Source of the DNA: Burkholderia cenocepacia
GTDB taxonomy: Bacteria > Pseudomonadota > Gammaproteobacteria > Burkholderiales > Burkholderiaceae
Assembly (NCBI RefSeq): GCF_014211915.1
Contig: NZ_CP060041.1
Location: 558,001-622,000 of the forward strand
Direction of reading: 5' to 3'
DNA length: 64,000 nucleotides
Part shown: one piece after another, positions 35,359 to 44,705 of the stretch
How positions within the stretch are numbered: the first letter of the stretch is position 1
How the letters are laid out: each line of letters opens with the position of its first letter
The notes under the pieces: generated by a model
Databases searched by the model: none
The model's input: the letters and a program-made list of their open reading frames with translations, nothing else
Told to the model about the DNA's origin: nothing
Made by a program: the position numbers and the translations under genes

Positions 35359-36663
35359 ACCCGAAAACGGGCCGCGCGACCCTCGTGCAGCCTGTGATCG
35401 ACCAGCCGAACGGATCGGTCGTTTTCCTTCACAGCAGTTCGAAATCATCCAGGACTGCCCGCGAATGGTTTTTTGTACTCGCACGGCCTCGTCTACGGAC
35501 AAATTATTGTCGATCGCCTGTGACGCTGCTCGCCAAATTTAGCCTGTGGACTGTGCCCGGAGGAATCCGCCCCGGGCTGTTTTTCATCCCCACGCCGTGA
35601 CCGTTTTTCTACCTTTGAAACCACGGCCGGGAAGTTTTGCTGTGCCCGCCACAGGCAACGAGGGACTCATACCACGACCCGAAAAGCAGACCGGATACCA
35701 AAATGCCGTCGCACAGTGTGTCCCTTGGGACGACTCGACGGAGTTCATCGACATCGTTGCCAGCGAACGTGAAGGTGCCGTCGGTGCTGAAGCTCACCGC
35801 AACCGATTTCCACGATGCTCCCGAACCTGCTCACCTTGCCCCCGAAGCGGCATCCCGGAAAAGCTCACCGATCGGATAAAGCACAGGTATAAGCAAGCTG
35901 TGCAGATCGCCGCTCCGTCCACATAAGGCACCATCGATGAGAGCAAACAAGAAACGATCGGCATCGATACGTGACGCCCGACGCGTCGGCAAGCATGGCC
36001 GCATCGACGGACAAGCCTTCGCGCCATATGTACCTCCGGACGCGCGCTGATCGCTCATGTCGGGTTGCAGCGCATGCGTGCAACCAATCGAGCCGACGTC
36101 TTCACCGCTCGCACTAGCCGGCTTTTTCGTCAGACCTGTCCATCGACAGAGAGCCTTGTCTCCACAGGTGACCTTTTGCATCACGAGGCGGTAACGGTTG
36201 CCGGACGAATCGCCGCACGCCGAAACGACGCAATGACGCAATGACGCAATGACGCAACGTAATCGTCTTGCTCGTCGACGAAGCGAATCGTGGTCGTTTA
36301 TGGGAGGAACCGTCGCTCGAGCCGCATCGAACGATGACGTGACGTGTGGACAGACTGCCGTTGCGGTGATCGCGCAAGCACGACGATACTCACATCGTGT
36401 ATCAGCGTATCGGTATCACCACCCGTGAAACAGCCATCGGGGCCTCGCGCCGTATCGCGTACCGCGATTCCCGTCATCGAGCGCAGGACCCACGTTGTCT
36501 CCCATACGTATATCCCCAATTCCGTCAGCACGTTGACGCCACAATTCTTGCGACACGGTTATGATGCACAGGTCCTGATCGCGACATGACGACCGATCAG
36601 GGCAGGGGCGGTATCTCGATGGTTTTTCAAACCGTGATGGTCATCAAAAAAGAGAGTTCAGCG

Positions 36664-36972
36664 ATGCGAATCCAGATCAGAAAACTCACGCTGGCTGCTA
36701 CCGCAGCCGCTTTCCTGTTCGGCTCGGCTGTTCCGGCTTTTGCGCAGGAAACCGCCAGCGCACCGGCTGCACAGGACGCCAAGGCCGCGAAGAGCGAAGC
36801 GCGCAAGGCGGCCAGGGCCAAACGCAAGGCCGAACACAAGGCCGCGCGTGCGAAGAACACCGCCGAGCTGAAGAAACTCGAAGACGCCGGTTACAAGCCG
36901 GCGGCCAATGATCCGAACTATCCGCAGAACCTGCAGAACGCGGAGAAGAAGGCCGGCGCAGCCAGCCAGTAA
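36664..36972 (+). CDS. Small secreted DUF4148-type protein
   Basis: A 102-residue protein with a Sec signal peptide (cleavage probably after VPAFA, near residue 26). It then has an Ala/Lys/Arg-rich helical segment and a DUF4148-like C-terminal part containing LKKLEDAGYKPAANDPNYPQNLQNAEKKA. A family relative is at 51788. Such proteins are abundant in Burkholderia and have no known function. ATG 36664 was chosen over upstream in-frame ATGs because it starts the signal peptide and GAGAG precedes it. Confidence 0.8.
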   Translation: MRIQIRKLTLAATAAAFLFGSAVPAFAQETASAPAAQDAKAAKSEARKAARAKRKAEHKAARAKNTAELKKLEDAGYKPAANDPNYPQNLQNAEKKAGAASQ

Positions 36973-37137
36973 GCGTTGTCCGGCGGCAAGCCACGGCCTC
37001 ATCCGCGGCTTGCCGCGTGCGTCGCGATCATGCGATGCACGAAGGCAAACACGTTCCGCAGGTTTATCCAATTTGATTTGGAGTCCTGCTCATCTTGAAA
37101 ATGTACGACACGCAGGCAGGGGCGAGCGCCACCCACC

Positions 37138-38028
37138 CTACACAGTCGCCCTTCCCGTTGCCTTCAGCCAGTCCTTGAACGCGCGTACGGCGTCATCGTC
37201 CGCCCGTGCGGACGCCACATACGTGAAGTAGCGCCATGGCGGCAGCGCCGGTTCGCTGAACGGCTGCACGAGCCGGCCTTCGGCGATGTCGTCGGCGACG
37301 AGCGCGATCGGCCCCATCGCGACGCCGAGCCCGTCGAGCGCGCCTTGCAGCGTCAGGTAGAAATGCTCGAGGGTGAGCGAGTGCCGCGGCACGAGGTTCG
37401 GATGCCCGGCCGCCGCGAGCCACTCCGGCCACATGCCCGGATAGGTTGCCGCGTGCAGCAGCGTGAAGCCGGCGAGATCGGCGGGTGTATCCAGCGACCG
37501 GCCCTCCAGCAACTTCGGCGCACACACCGGCAGCCGGACTTCGGACAGGAATTCCTCCGCGACGTACCCGTCGATGGCCTGCGGGCCGCCGCGAACGATC
37601 AGGTCGACCTTGTCGCGCAACTTGTCGATCGGCTCGTTCGACGTCGACAGCCGCACCTCGATGGCCGGATGCGCGACCTGGAACGACGACAGCTTCGGGA
37701 CGAGCCAGCGCAGCGAGAACGTCGCGGGCGCGCTGACGCGCAGCACGCGCTGCTGTGCGTGGCCGAAATGCTGTGCGGTGGCGAGCGCGATCCGGTCGAA
37801 CGAAGCGCCGACCTCGGCGAGGTACGCGCGGCCGGCCGCGGTCAGTTCGACGCGCCGGTTGTGGCGTTCGAACAGCGGCCGGCCAAGCCATGCTTCCAGT
37901 TGCTGCACATGCCGGCTGATCGCGCCGTGCGTCACGCACAGCTCGTCCGCGGCCAGCGTGAAGCTGCCGAGCCGCGCGGCGGCTTCGAATGCGCGCAGCG
38001 AATTCAACGGAGGGAGTCGTCGGGCCAT
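37138..38028 (-). CDS. LysR-family regulator (GcvA-like)
   Basis: A 296-residue LysR regulator. It opens RRLPPLNSLRAFEAAARLGSF, a GcvA/AmpR-type beginning, with helix-turn-helix LAADELCVTHGAISRHVQQLEAWLGRPLFER at about residues 25-60, then a periplasmic-binding-fold effector domain. It is divergent from purA (140-bp gap), so control of that gene is possible; GcvA-like members often regulate amino-acid or beta-lactamase genes. Confidence 0.87.
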   Translation of the reverse strand: MARRLPPLNSLRAFEAAARLGSFTLAADELCVTHGAISRHVQQLEAWLGRPLFERHNRRVELTAAGRAYLAEVGASFDRIALATAQHFGHAQQRVLRVSAPATFSLRWLVPKLSSFQVAHPAIEVRLSTSNEPIDKLRDKVDLIVRGGPQAIDGYVAEEFLSEVRLPVCAPKLLEGRSLDTPADLAGFTLLHAATYPGMWPEWLAAAGHPNLVPRHSLTLEHFYLTLQGALDGLGVAMGPIALVADDIAEGRLVQPFSEPALPPWRYFTYVASARADDDAVRAFKDWLKATGRATV

Positions 38029-38168
38029 TGCATCGTTTCGCGTGAAATTTACTCACACGATGGTTCAGGTTTAATCGTTTGATCGGGTGATCCGGCTCCG
38101 CCAATATGGCACACAAACGGCCGACCTGGCCGAACGAGTGTCTGAATTTCTCACATGGAGTACGGAGC

Positions 38169-39467
38169 ATGCCGAACGTGGTGGTAGTGGGCGCCCAATG
38201 GGGCGACGAAGGCAAGGGGCGCGTCGTGGACTGGCTGGCGGCGCAGGCCGATCTCGTCGCACGCTACAACGGCGGCCACAACGCGGGCCACACGCTGGTC
38301 GTCGGCGGCAACACGTACAAGCTCGCGCTGCTGCCGAGCGGCATCGTGCGCGGCAAGCGTGGCGTGATCGGCAACGGCGTGGCGCTCGACCCCGAAGCGC
38401 TGCTCGCGGAAATCGGGCGGATGGCCGAGCTCGGGCTGTCGGTGACGCCGGACAACCTGTCGGTCGCCGAGAACGCGACGCTGGTGCTGCCGATTCACCG
38501 TGCGATCGATGAGGCGCAGGAGCGTTTGCGCCGCGAACCGATCGGCACCACGCTGCGCGGGATCGGGCCGGCCTACGAGGACAAGGTCGGGCGTCGCGGG
38601 CTGCGCGTCGGTGATCTCGCGGAACCGGACGGACTCGCCGCCAAACTCGACGTGCTGGTCGACCATCACAACGCGTGGTTCCGCGGCCTGGGGCTCGACG
38701 AGTACGATCGCGACGCGATGCTGGCGACGCTGGTCGCGCTTGCACCGAAGATCCTGCCGTTCGTGCGTCCGGTCTGGGCCGACCTCAACGACGCGACCGA
38801 TCGCGGCGCGCGCATTCTGTTCGAGGGCTCGCAGGCCGTGATGCTGGACATCGACTGGGGCACGTACCCGTTCGTGACGTCGTCGGGCACCGTGGCCTCG
38901 GCCGCGGCGGCCGGCACCGGGCTCGGTGCGGCGAAGCTCGGCCACGTGCTGGGTGTCACGAAGGCGTATGCGACGCGGGTCGGCGGCGGCCCGTTCCTCA
39001 CCGAGCTGACCGACGCCACCGGCGAAACGCTGCGTGCGCGCGGACAGGAGTTCGGCGTGAATACCGGCCGGCCGCGACGCTGCGGATGGCTCGACGCCGC
39101 GCAACTGCGCCAGGCCGTCAGGATCTCCGGCATCGATTCGCTGGCGCTCACCAAGCTCGACGTGCTCGACGGCTTCGAGTCGATCGCGCTGTGCGTCGGT
39201 TACGAATTCGACGGCGCGCGCGTCGATCATCTGCCCGCGAGCCTCGATGCGCAGTCGCGCGCGAAGCCGCTCTACGAACGGTTCGAAGGCTGGCAAGGCT
39301 CCGTGAAGGGCGTGCGCGAGCGGGCGGCGCTGCCTCGCGCCGCGCAGGATTTCATTGCGCGCATCGAAGCCGTGGCGGGCGCGCCGGTTTCGATGATCAC
39401 GACCGGCGCGGAGCGCGACGACACGATCGTGTTGCGCAATCCGTTCGATGCGGCCGCCGCCGCGTAA
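38169..39467 (+). CDS. purA: Adenylosuccinate synthetase
   Basis: A 432-residue PurA, normal length. Visible motifs: the GTP P-loop and catalytic Asp in [17 protein letters not shown] near the N-terminus, the catalytic-histidine region [27 protein letters not shown], and [15 protein letters not shown]. The enzyme joins IMP and aspartate to adenylosuccinate with GTP, the first committed step to AMP. The start ATG 38169 is 8 nt after GGAG. No other purine gene is nearby. Bcc chromosome 1 normally carries the housekeeping purA, so this may be an accessory paralogue; its active site looks complete. Confidence 0.92.
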   Translation: MPNVVVVGAQWGDEGKGRVVDWLAAQADLVARYNGGHNAGHTLVVGGNTYKLALLPSGIVRGKRGVIGNGVALDPEALLAEIGRMAELGLSVTPDNLSVAENATLVLPIHRAIDEAQERLRREPIGTTLRGIGPAYEDKVGRRGLRVGDLAEPDGLAAKLDVLVDHHNAWFRGLGLDEYDRDAMLATLVALAPKILPFVRPVWADLNDATDRGARILFEGSQAVMLDIDWGTYPFVTSSGTVASAAAAGTGLGAAKLGHVLGVTKAYATRVGGGPFLTELTDATGETLRARGQEFGVNTGRPRRCGWLDAAQLRQAVRISGIDSLALTKLDVLDGFESIALCVGYEFDGARVDHLPASLDAQSRAKPLYERFEGWQGSVKGVRERAALPRAAQDFIARIEAVAGAPVSMITTGAERDDTIVLRNPFDAAAAA

Positions 39468-39766
39468 CGCGCGAGACGCGAAGAGCGTCGATCGACGCGC
39501 GGTATCGTGGTCGGCCGGTCGTTTTTGCCGACCGTTCCCGTTGGTTCGTCGACCCACTCGGTACGGATGGACGACCGGCCCGGATGACGCGCGACGAACG
39601 GCTCGGCAGCGCGATTCGGCATCCGGATCGTGGCGCATACGGCGAACTGGACACGCCTGCAACGCTGCTGTACTGTTCCGCACAATTCGCGCCAGACCGG
39701 CTCGTGCCGGCGCCGCCGGCCCCTGGCCGCACGGCGGTGCGACGTGACAATCCCGGGGGCAGGTCG

Positions 39767-40717
39767 ATGGATACGTTACAGATGATGCGCATTTTCGTCC
39801 GGGTCGCGGAGGAGGGCAGCTTCACGAGCGCGGCCCAGCGCCTGGACATCACGACGGCCTACGCGTCGCGCTCGGTCGCGCAACTGGAAACGCATCTGCG
39901 CACGCGCCTGCTCAACCGCAGCACGCGCCGTATCGCGCTGACCGACGCCGGGCAACGCTATCTCGACCGCTGCCAGCGCATCCTCGGCTATATCGACGAA
40001 GCGGAAGCCGAGGCGGCCGATGCACAGGCGAAGCCGTCCGGACGGCTGCACGTTCACGCGACGACGAGTTTCGGCCAGTCCTACGTGATGCCCGCGGTCG
40101 TGCGCTACCGCGAACGCTATCCGTCGGTCGCGGTCGAGCTGACGCTGTCGCAGCACGTGCCCGACATCATCGACGAAGGCTACGACGTGTCGCTGCAGCT
40201 GAGCACGACGGAGCTGCCCGATTCCGGGCTGGTGTCGCAGCGGCTCGGTGACGTGGGCAGCGTGCTGTGCGCGTCGCCTGCCTATCTGAAGGCGCGCGGC
40301 ACGCCGCGCACGGTGAGCGATCTCGCCGGGCATGCGTGCCTGCGGCTCGTCACGCCGCTGTTTCCGCGCGACCGCTGGCACCTCGACGGCCCGAACGGCC
40401 GCGAAACGGTCGAACTGCCGCTGCCGGATTTCCAGGTGAATATCGCCGATGCGCTCGGCACCGCGCTGCGCGCGGGGCTCGGGATCGGCTCCCTGCCGAT
40501 GTCGGCGGCGTTGCCCGCGCTCGCGAGCGGCGCGCTGGTGCGTGTGCTGCCCGATTACCGGCTGCAGAAGCTGACGGTCTACACGTTGTATGCGTCGCGT
40601 CAGTATCTCGATGCGAAGATCCGCACGTTCGTCGATTTCCTGCGGGAATGCGTGCCGGAGATGCTGGCCGCCGACGAGGCTGCGTTGAACGCTTGTTGCG
40701 CCTCCCATCATTCCTGA
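39767..40717 (+). CDS. LysR-family regulator
   Basis: A 316-residue LysR protein with a CrgA/AaeR-like opening (MDTLQMMRIFVRVAEEGSFTSAAQRLDITTAYASRSVAQLE), then a substrate-binding domain. ATG 39767 gives the canonical N-terminus. The gene lies 299 bp after purA with no partner transcribed divergently. Its target is unknown. Confidence 0.86.
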   Translation: MDTLQMMRIFVRVAEEGSFTSAAQRLDITTAYASRSVAQLETHLRTRLLNRSTRRIALTDAGQRYLDRCQRILGYIDEAEAEAADAQAKPSGRLHVHATTSFGQSYVMPAVVRYRERYPSVAVELTLSQHVPDIIDEGYDVSLQLSTTELPDSGLVSQRLGDVGSVLCASPAYLKARGTPRTVSDLAGHACLRLVTPLFPRDRWHLDGPNGRETVELPLPDFQVNIADALGTALRAGLGIGSLPMSAALPALASGALVRVLPDYRLQKLTVYTLYASRQYLDAKIRTFVDFLRECVPEMLAADEAALNACCASHHS

Positions 40718-40989
40718 GTCAGGCAGGGTCGGTGCGTGAATGCCGCGCACGGTCTTACGGCTTGACGGAAATAGTTTGCACTCCTTTGTTAAAAGCGAGT
40801 GGCGCTGGAATGTGTGCGGACCGTTCCGGTCAACGATGCCCGTGCCATCGGCATGCCTTTATGAAAACGCCCGCTTTCGATATCGAACATCGTTGGTTCG
40901 GCCAGCGGTAGGCGCCTTTTAGAATCGGTTCGATCTGCTTCATCGCATGCGCGCTCCGTGCGCGCCCACTTCATCGAACCCGAAACGAC

Positions 40990-41961
40990 ATGGCAGATCG
41001 ACACTCCAGCATCCGCCGCCGGCTCATTCATGCCGGCCTGGCGATCGCGGCAGGCGCCGCCGCCCACCCGGGCCTTGCGCTGGCCAGCGCGGCCGGCGCG
41101 CGGACGTTGCGCATCGGATATCAGAAAGGGCCGCTCAGCCTGCTGAAGGCGCGCGGCACGCTGCAGGGCAAGCTCGCGACGCTCGGCGTGAACGTCACGT
41201 GGACCGAGTTTCCGTCGGGCCCGCCGCAACTCGAGGCGCTGAACGCGGGATCGATCGATTTTGGCGACGTCGGCGAAGCGCCGCCGATCTTCGCACTCGC
41301 GGCCGGTGCGCCGCTCGTCTACTACGCGCAGACGCCGGCCGGTCCGGCAGCCGAAGCCGTGGTCGTCGCGAAGGATTCGCCGGTCAAGACCTTTGCCGAC
41401 CTGCGCGGCAAGCGCATCGCGCTGGTGAAGGGATCGAATACGCACTTCCTGCTGGTCAGGCTGCTGCAGGCCGCGAAGCTCGGCTATACCGACGTCACGC
41501 CGGTCTGGCTGTCGCCGTCCGATGCGCGAGCGGCGTTCGAGAACCGCTCGGTCGATGCGTGGATCATCTGGGATCCGTTTCTCGCGGTGGTCCAGCAGGC
41601 ATTCGGCGCGCGCATCGTCGCGGATGGCACGGGGCTCGTCGAGAACCGCAGCTACTACTTTGCATCGCGCACGTACGCGCAGCGCAATGCCGACGTGCTC
41701 GATGCGGTCGTGTCGGAACTGGCGACGGTCCAGCGCTGGCTCGACGCGAACCGCGCGCAGGGCGCGGCCGAATTCTCGAAGCTGTGGGGCATTCCGGAGC
41801 CGGCCGTGGCGCTCGCGTTTCGCCGCGCGCGCTTCGGCGTCGAGCCCGTCACCCGCGATACGCTCGCGTACCAGCAGCGCATCGCGGACGTGTTCTATCA
41901 GGCCGGCATCCTGCCGAAACGCGTCGACGTCAGCCTCGCTGCGCCGCCCTCGCTCGCGTGA
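40990..41961 (+). CDS. Aliphatic sulfonate ABC-type substrate-binding protein (SsuA-like)
   Basis: A 323-residue periplasmic binding protein with a possible Tat-style signal peptide (RRRLIHAG followed by a hydrophobic Ala-rich stretch, cleavage after LALASA). Core motifs are LRIGYQKGPLSLLKARG, EFPSGPPQLEALNAGSIDFGDVGEAPPIFALAAG and KGSNTHFLLVRLL, which match SsuA/TauA proteins that bind alkanesulfonates. No SsuB ATPase, SsuC permease or SsuD monooxygenase is next to it, so it is an orphan that may serve a transporter elsewhere. Confidence 0.87.
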   Translation: MADRHSSIRRRLIHAGLAIAAGAAAHPGLALASAAGARTLRIGYQKGPLSLLKARGTLQGKLATLGVNVTWTEFPSGPPQLEALNAGSIDFGDVGEAPPIFALAAGAPLVYYAQTPAGPAAEAVVVAKDSPVKTFADLRGKRIALVKGSNTHFLLVRLLQAAKLGYTDVTPVWLSPSDARAAFENRSVDAWIIWDPFLAVVQQAFGARIVADGTGLVENRSYYFASRTYAQRNADVLDAVVSELATVQRWLDANRAQGAAEFSKLWGIPEPAVALAFRRARFGVEPVTRDTLAYQQRIADVFYQAGILPKRVDVSLAAPPSLA

Positions 41962-42021
41962 ACGTGTAGCCGGCCCGACGGTCGGGGCGCGGCGAGCAAC
42001 TTCCTCGCTTGCGAAATCCGG

Positions 42022-43002
42022 TCATGGCGCGACCCGCGACAGCGGCACTGCTTCGCCGCGCAGCCTTGCGACGTCGCGGCCCGGTGCGTCGCCGAACAGC
42101 CGGGCGTATTCGCGGCTGAACTGCGACGCACTCACGTAGCCGACGCTTCGGCACGCCTGCCGCGCATCCATCGCCGACAGGCACATCAGGCGGCGCGCCT
42201 CCTGCAGCCGCAGCACCTTCTGGCATTGCAACGGACTCATCGACGTGACCGCACGGAAGTGATGGTGGAAGGTCGACGGGCTCATCTCCACCTGTCGCGC
42301 GAGCGCGTCGACCGCCATCGGATCGAGGTAGTGGTCGCGAATCCATGCGACGGCGCGCGAGATGCGCTGGGTCGTCGAACCGGCGTCGCCGATCTGCGCG
42401 ACGCGCGCGCCCGACGGGCCGCGCAGCAGCCGGATGAGGATTTCGTCGACGATCAGCGGTGCGAGCAGGTCGAGGTCGTCCGGTTGTGCGATCAGTTGCA
42501 TCAGCCGCGCGACGGCGTCGACGATTTCGGGCGTCGCATCGAGCGTGTCGAGCGCGCCGTAGTCGACCGCCTTCGGCAGTCCGTGCGGAAAGACGACCGG
42601 CGTGAGCGCCGCGATGCGGCGCGGATCGAGTTCGAGTTGCGCGTAAAGGAACGGCTCGGCCGGGTTCGCGCGCGTCACGCGTCCGGTCACGGGCAGGTCG
42701 GCGGTGGCGACCAGCATCCGCGATTCGTCGATCCCGTAGGTAGCGTCGCCGACCCGCATCGATTTCGCGCCTTGCCCGACGAGGCTCAGGCACGCGTGGT
42801 GCACACCGTGGTTCCACTGCGGCGACGGTGCGGAAGCGCGCGCGATGCGCATGCCGCGCAGCGGAAGGTCGAACATGCCGTCGTGCGGCGCGTACGTGGC
42901 GATCAGCGCCGCGAGCCGGGCCGTGGGTGACCGGGCGGGCCACCGGGCATCGTGATCCGGCGGGGTGCGCGGTGGCGGCGGCGTTCTGGCGTCGATTTCC
43001 AT
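42022..43002 (-). CDS. AraC-family regulator (AraC_N type)
   Basis: A 326-residue AraC regulator of the same type as the gene at 28302. The N-terminal AraC_N domain contains HHACLSLVGQGAKSMRVGD, and the C-terminal double helix-turn-helix contains VDALARQVEMSPSTFHHHFRAVTSMSPLQ and CRSVGYVSASQFSREYARLFG. ATG 43002 was chosen over upstream in-frame starts, whose sequence is non-family. It converges with the sulfonate-binding gene. Confidence 0.86.
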   Translation of the reverse strand: MEIDARTPPPPRTPPDHDARWPARSPTARLAALIATYAPHDGMFDLPLRGMRIARASAPSPQWNHGVHHACLSLVGQGAKSMRVGDATYGIDESRMLVATADLPVTGRVTRANPAEPFLYAQLELDPRRIAALTPVVFPHGLPKAVDYGALDTLDATPEIVDAVARLMQLIAQPDDLDLLAPLIVDEILIRLLRGPSGARVAQIGDAGSTTQRISRAVAWIRDHYLDPMAVDALARQVEMSPSTFHHHFRAVTSMSPLQCQKVLRLQEARRLMCLSAMDARQACRSVGYVSASQFSREYARLFGDAPGRDVARLRGEAVPLSRVAP

Positions 43003-43599
43003 GTTGGGCGAGCGGTTGGCGGAGTGAGCGATGCAATGCGTGCGGCCGCGATCCCCTGTCGAGGCGCATGGCACGGCGCTCACATCGTACGGCGAGTCGA
43101 GCGCGCGGGATTGCCTAAACCTGTCCGAAATTAGCCCGATCATCCGGACCTGCATGGTCGGCGGCCGCGTCGCCCGTCGGTGCAGGGTGTGCAGCGCACA
43201 AATTCGGAAATTAAGGCAAAACAATCGCAGGATCGGGCAAGCCATTTTCCTGCGGTTTCCCTACCATTGCACCTGCTGAAGGAAATGCGATTCAGCTCGC
43301 CCGGATGATGCGGGCCACACCGTCCGCGTGATGCGCGGACGCTGCCGGCCTTGCCGCGTGCGTCGCCGCCGCGAATCGCCGGAAAAGACTCAGGACTGCT
43401 ACTGAACGATCGTGCATCGGGCTTGCCGAGGCCGGTTTGCGCCCGTTGCAAGCCGGCGCGTGCCCGTCGCGAGCGTGCCGACCGACCCGGCTGAGCCGGT
43501 GGCGGGGCCGCTGCATTGGCCGGGCCGATGCGGGCCGGCTGCGGCGCGGCGTCGGGTGCAGGTAGACGGGCAGTCGTCCGCGCAGGGGAATCCGGACAA
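43003..43599. other. Intergenic between divergent regulators
   Basis: A 597-bp gap between an AraC gene and a LysR gene transcribed away from each other, so it must hold both promoters. An AT-richer patch lies at about 43190-43290. No open frame with family features and no strong palindrome was seen. Confidence 0.4.
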
Positions 43600-44481
43600 A
43601 TGGACCAACTTCAATCGATTCGGGCATTCGTGACGGTGGCAAGGGAAGGTGGGTTTCGCCGGGCGGCGACGCGGTTGCGCGTGTCGACCGCGATGGCGAG
43701 CCGGCTGGTCGACGCGCTCGAGACGCGCCTCGGCGCGCGCCTGCTTCAACGCAGTACGAGCCATCAGTCGCTGACGGAAATCGGCGAGCTGTATCTCGCG
43801 CGCGTCGAGCGGATTCTCGGTGCGATCGACGAGATCGACGGTCGTTTCGTCGCGATGGGCAGCAAGCCGGAAGGCGTACTGCGCGTGGCCGCGCCGGTCG
43901 CGTTCGGGCTCAGCCAGTTGAGCGCGCTGCTCGATCGTTTCGTGCACCGGTTTCCGGACGTGCGGCCGACCGTGACGCTGACCGATGCCCACGTCGACCT
44001 GACTGCCGAGGACATCGACGTCGCGTTCCTGACGGACGGCATGCCGGTGTCCGGCGCACACGCGCTGCATACGCTGGCCGCGTACGAATCCGTGCGGGTC
44101 GCGGCGCCCGATTATGTCGCCGCGCACGGCGGCGCCGCGGCATCGGGCGACTGGCCGGACATCGCGGCCGTGCGGCTGGAGCTGCCGGCGGCCGACGACG
44201 ATCCCATGGCCGGGATGCGATCCGGTGCGGCAACCAGTAATGCGGGCGTCGGCCATCTCGAGATGGCGCGGCGGCTGGCCGTGGCCGGCATGGGCGCCGC
44301 GGTGCTGCCCGCATATCTCGTCGATGCCGATCTGGCAGCCGGCACGCTGGTGCGCGTGGCCCCACTGCACCCGCTCGCGCCCGTCACGCTGAAGCTCGCG
44401 CATGCGCGTGCCGCGCGTTTGCCGGCCGCCGCGCGCGCGTTCATCGAATTCGCCGGCGCCGCATTCCGGCCCGCGCGCTAG
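43600..44481 (+). CDS. LysR-family regulator
   Basis: A 293-residue LysR protein starting MDQLQSIRAFVTVAREGGFRR, with the helix-turn-helix in AATRLRVSTAMASRLVDALETRLGARLLQRS and a C-terminal effector domain. It lies 224 bp upstream of, and co-oriented with, the RND efflux operon, so it may regulate that operon; the common regulator of such pumps in Burkholderia is TetR-type and divergent, so this is uncertain. Confidence 0.85.
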   Translation: MDQLQSIRAFVTVAREGGFRRAATRLRVSTAMASRLVDALETRLGARLLQRSTSHQSLTEIGELYLARVERILGAIDEIDGRFVAMGSKPEGVLRVAAPVAFGLSQLSALLDRFVHRFPDVRPTVTLTDAHVDLTAEDIDVAFLTDGMPVSGAHALHTLAAYESVRVAAPDYVAAHGGAAASGDWPDIAAVRLELPAADDDPMAGMRSGAATSNAGVGHLEMARRLAVAGMGAAVLPAYLVDADLAAGTLVRVAPLHPLAPVTLKLAHARAARLPAAARAFIEFAGAAFRPAR

Positions 44482-44705
44482 CAGTCTGGCCGAACCCCGG
44501 CACCGCGCGCCCGCCAAGGCCCGCGGGCCCGCCGTTCTTTTTCGGAAGCAGTTCGGCAAACGAACGCTCCGCAGGGTGCAACGCACACCCGCAACACGCG
44601 TCCGCATCCGCGGCGGACAGGACATTGCAGGTCCGCCGCGCGTCAGGGCCATGAGGAGATCTGGTGATTCCCATTGAAGGTCGTCTAATTGTGAGAGGTC
44701 GCTCC

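Larger units (their letters stand above)
34206..36663. other. Replication origin region (non-coding)
   Basis: About 2.4 kb without convincing genes. The left kilobase carries the iteron array. At about 35070-35125 there is an AT-rich patch with the 15-bp inverted repeat and the palindrome CACACGTGTG (35114-35123), a candidate unwinding element. One DnaA-box-like sequence with one mismatch (ATATCCACA, 34927-34935) overlaps a degenerate iteron. The right part (35.4-36.6 kb) shows only chance open frames and a short 8-bp tandem repeat (GACGCAAT, three copies, about 36227-36256). Confidence 0.78.

Noticed and set aside
29319..36663. A chromosome-1 type origin (dnaA-dnaN region or TGTTTCACGTGAAACA sites)
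   Set aside because: None of these was seen; the locus is Rep/iteron based with a different parS.
39485..39533. Palindrome GCGTCGATCGACGC and a weak hairpin after purA as a terminator
   Set aside because: The stem is short and the T-run lies in the loop, so it does not fit an intrinsic terminator well.
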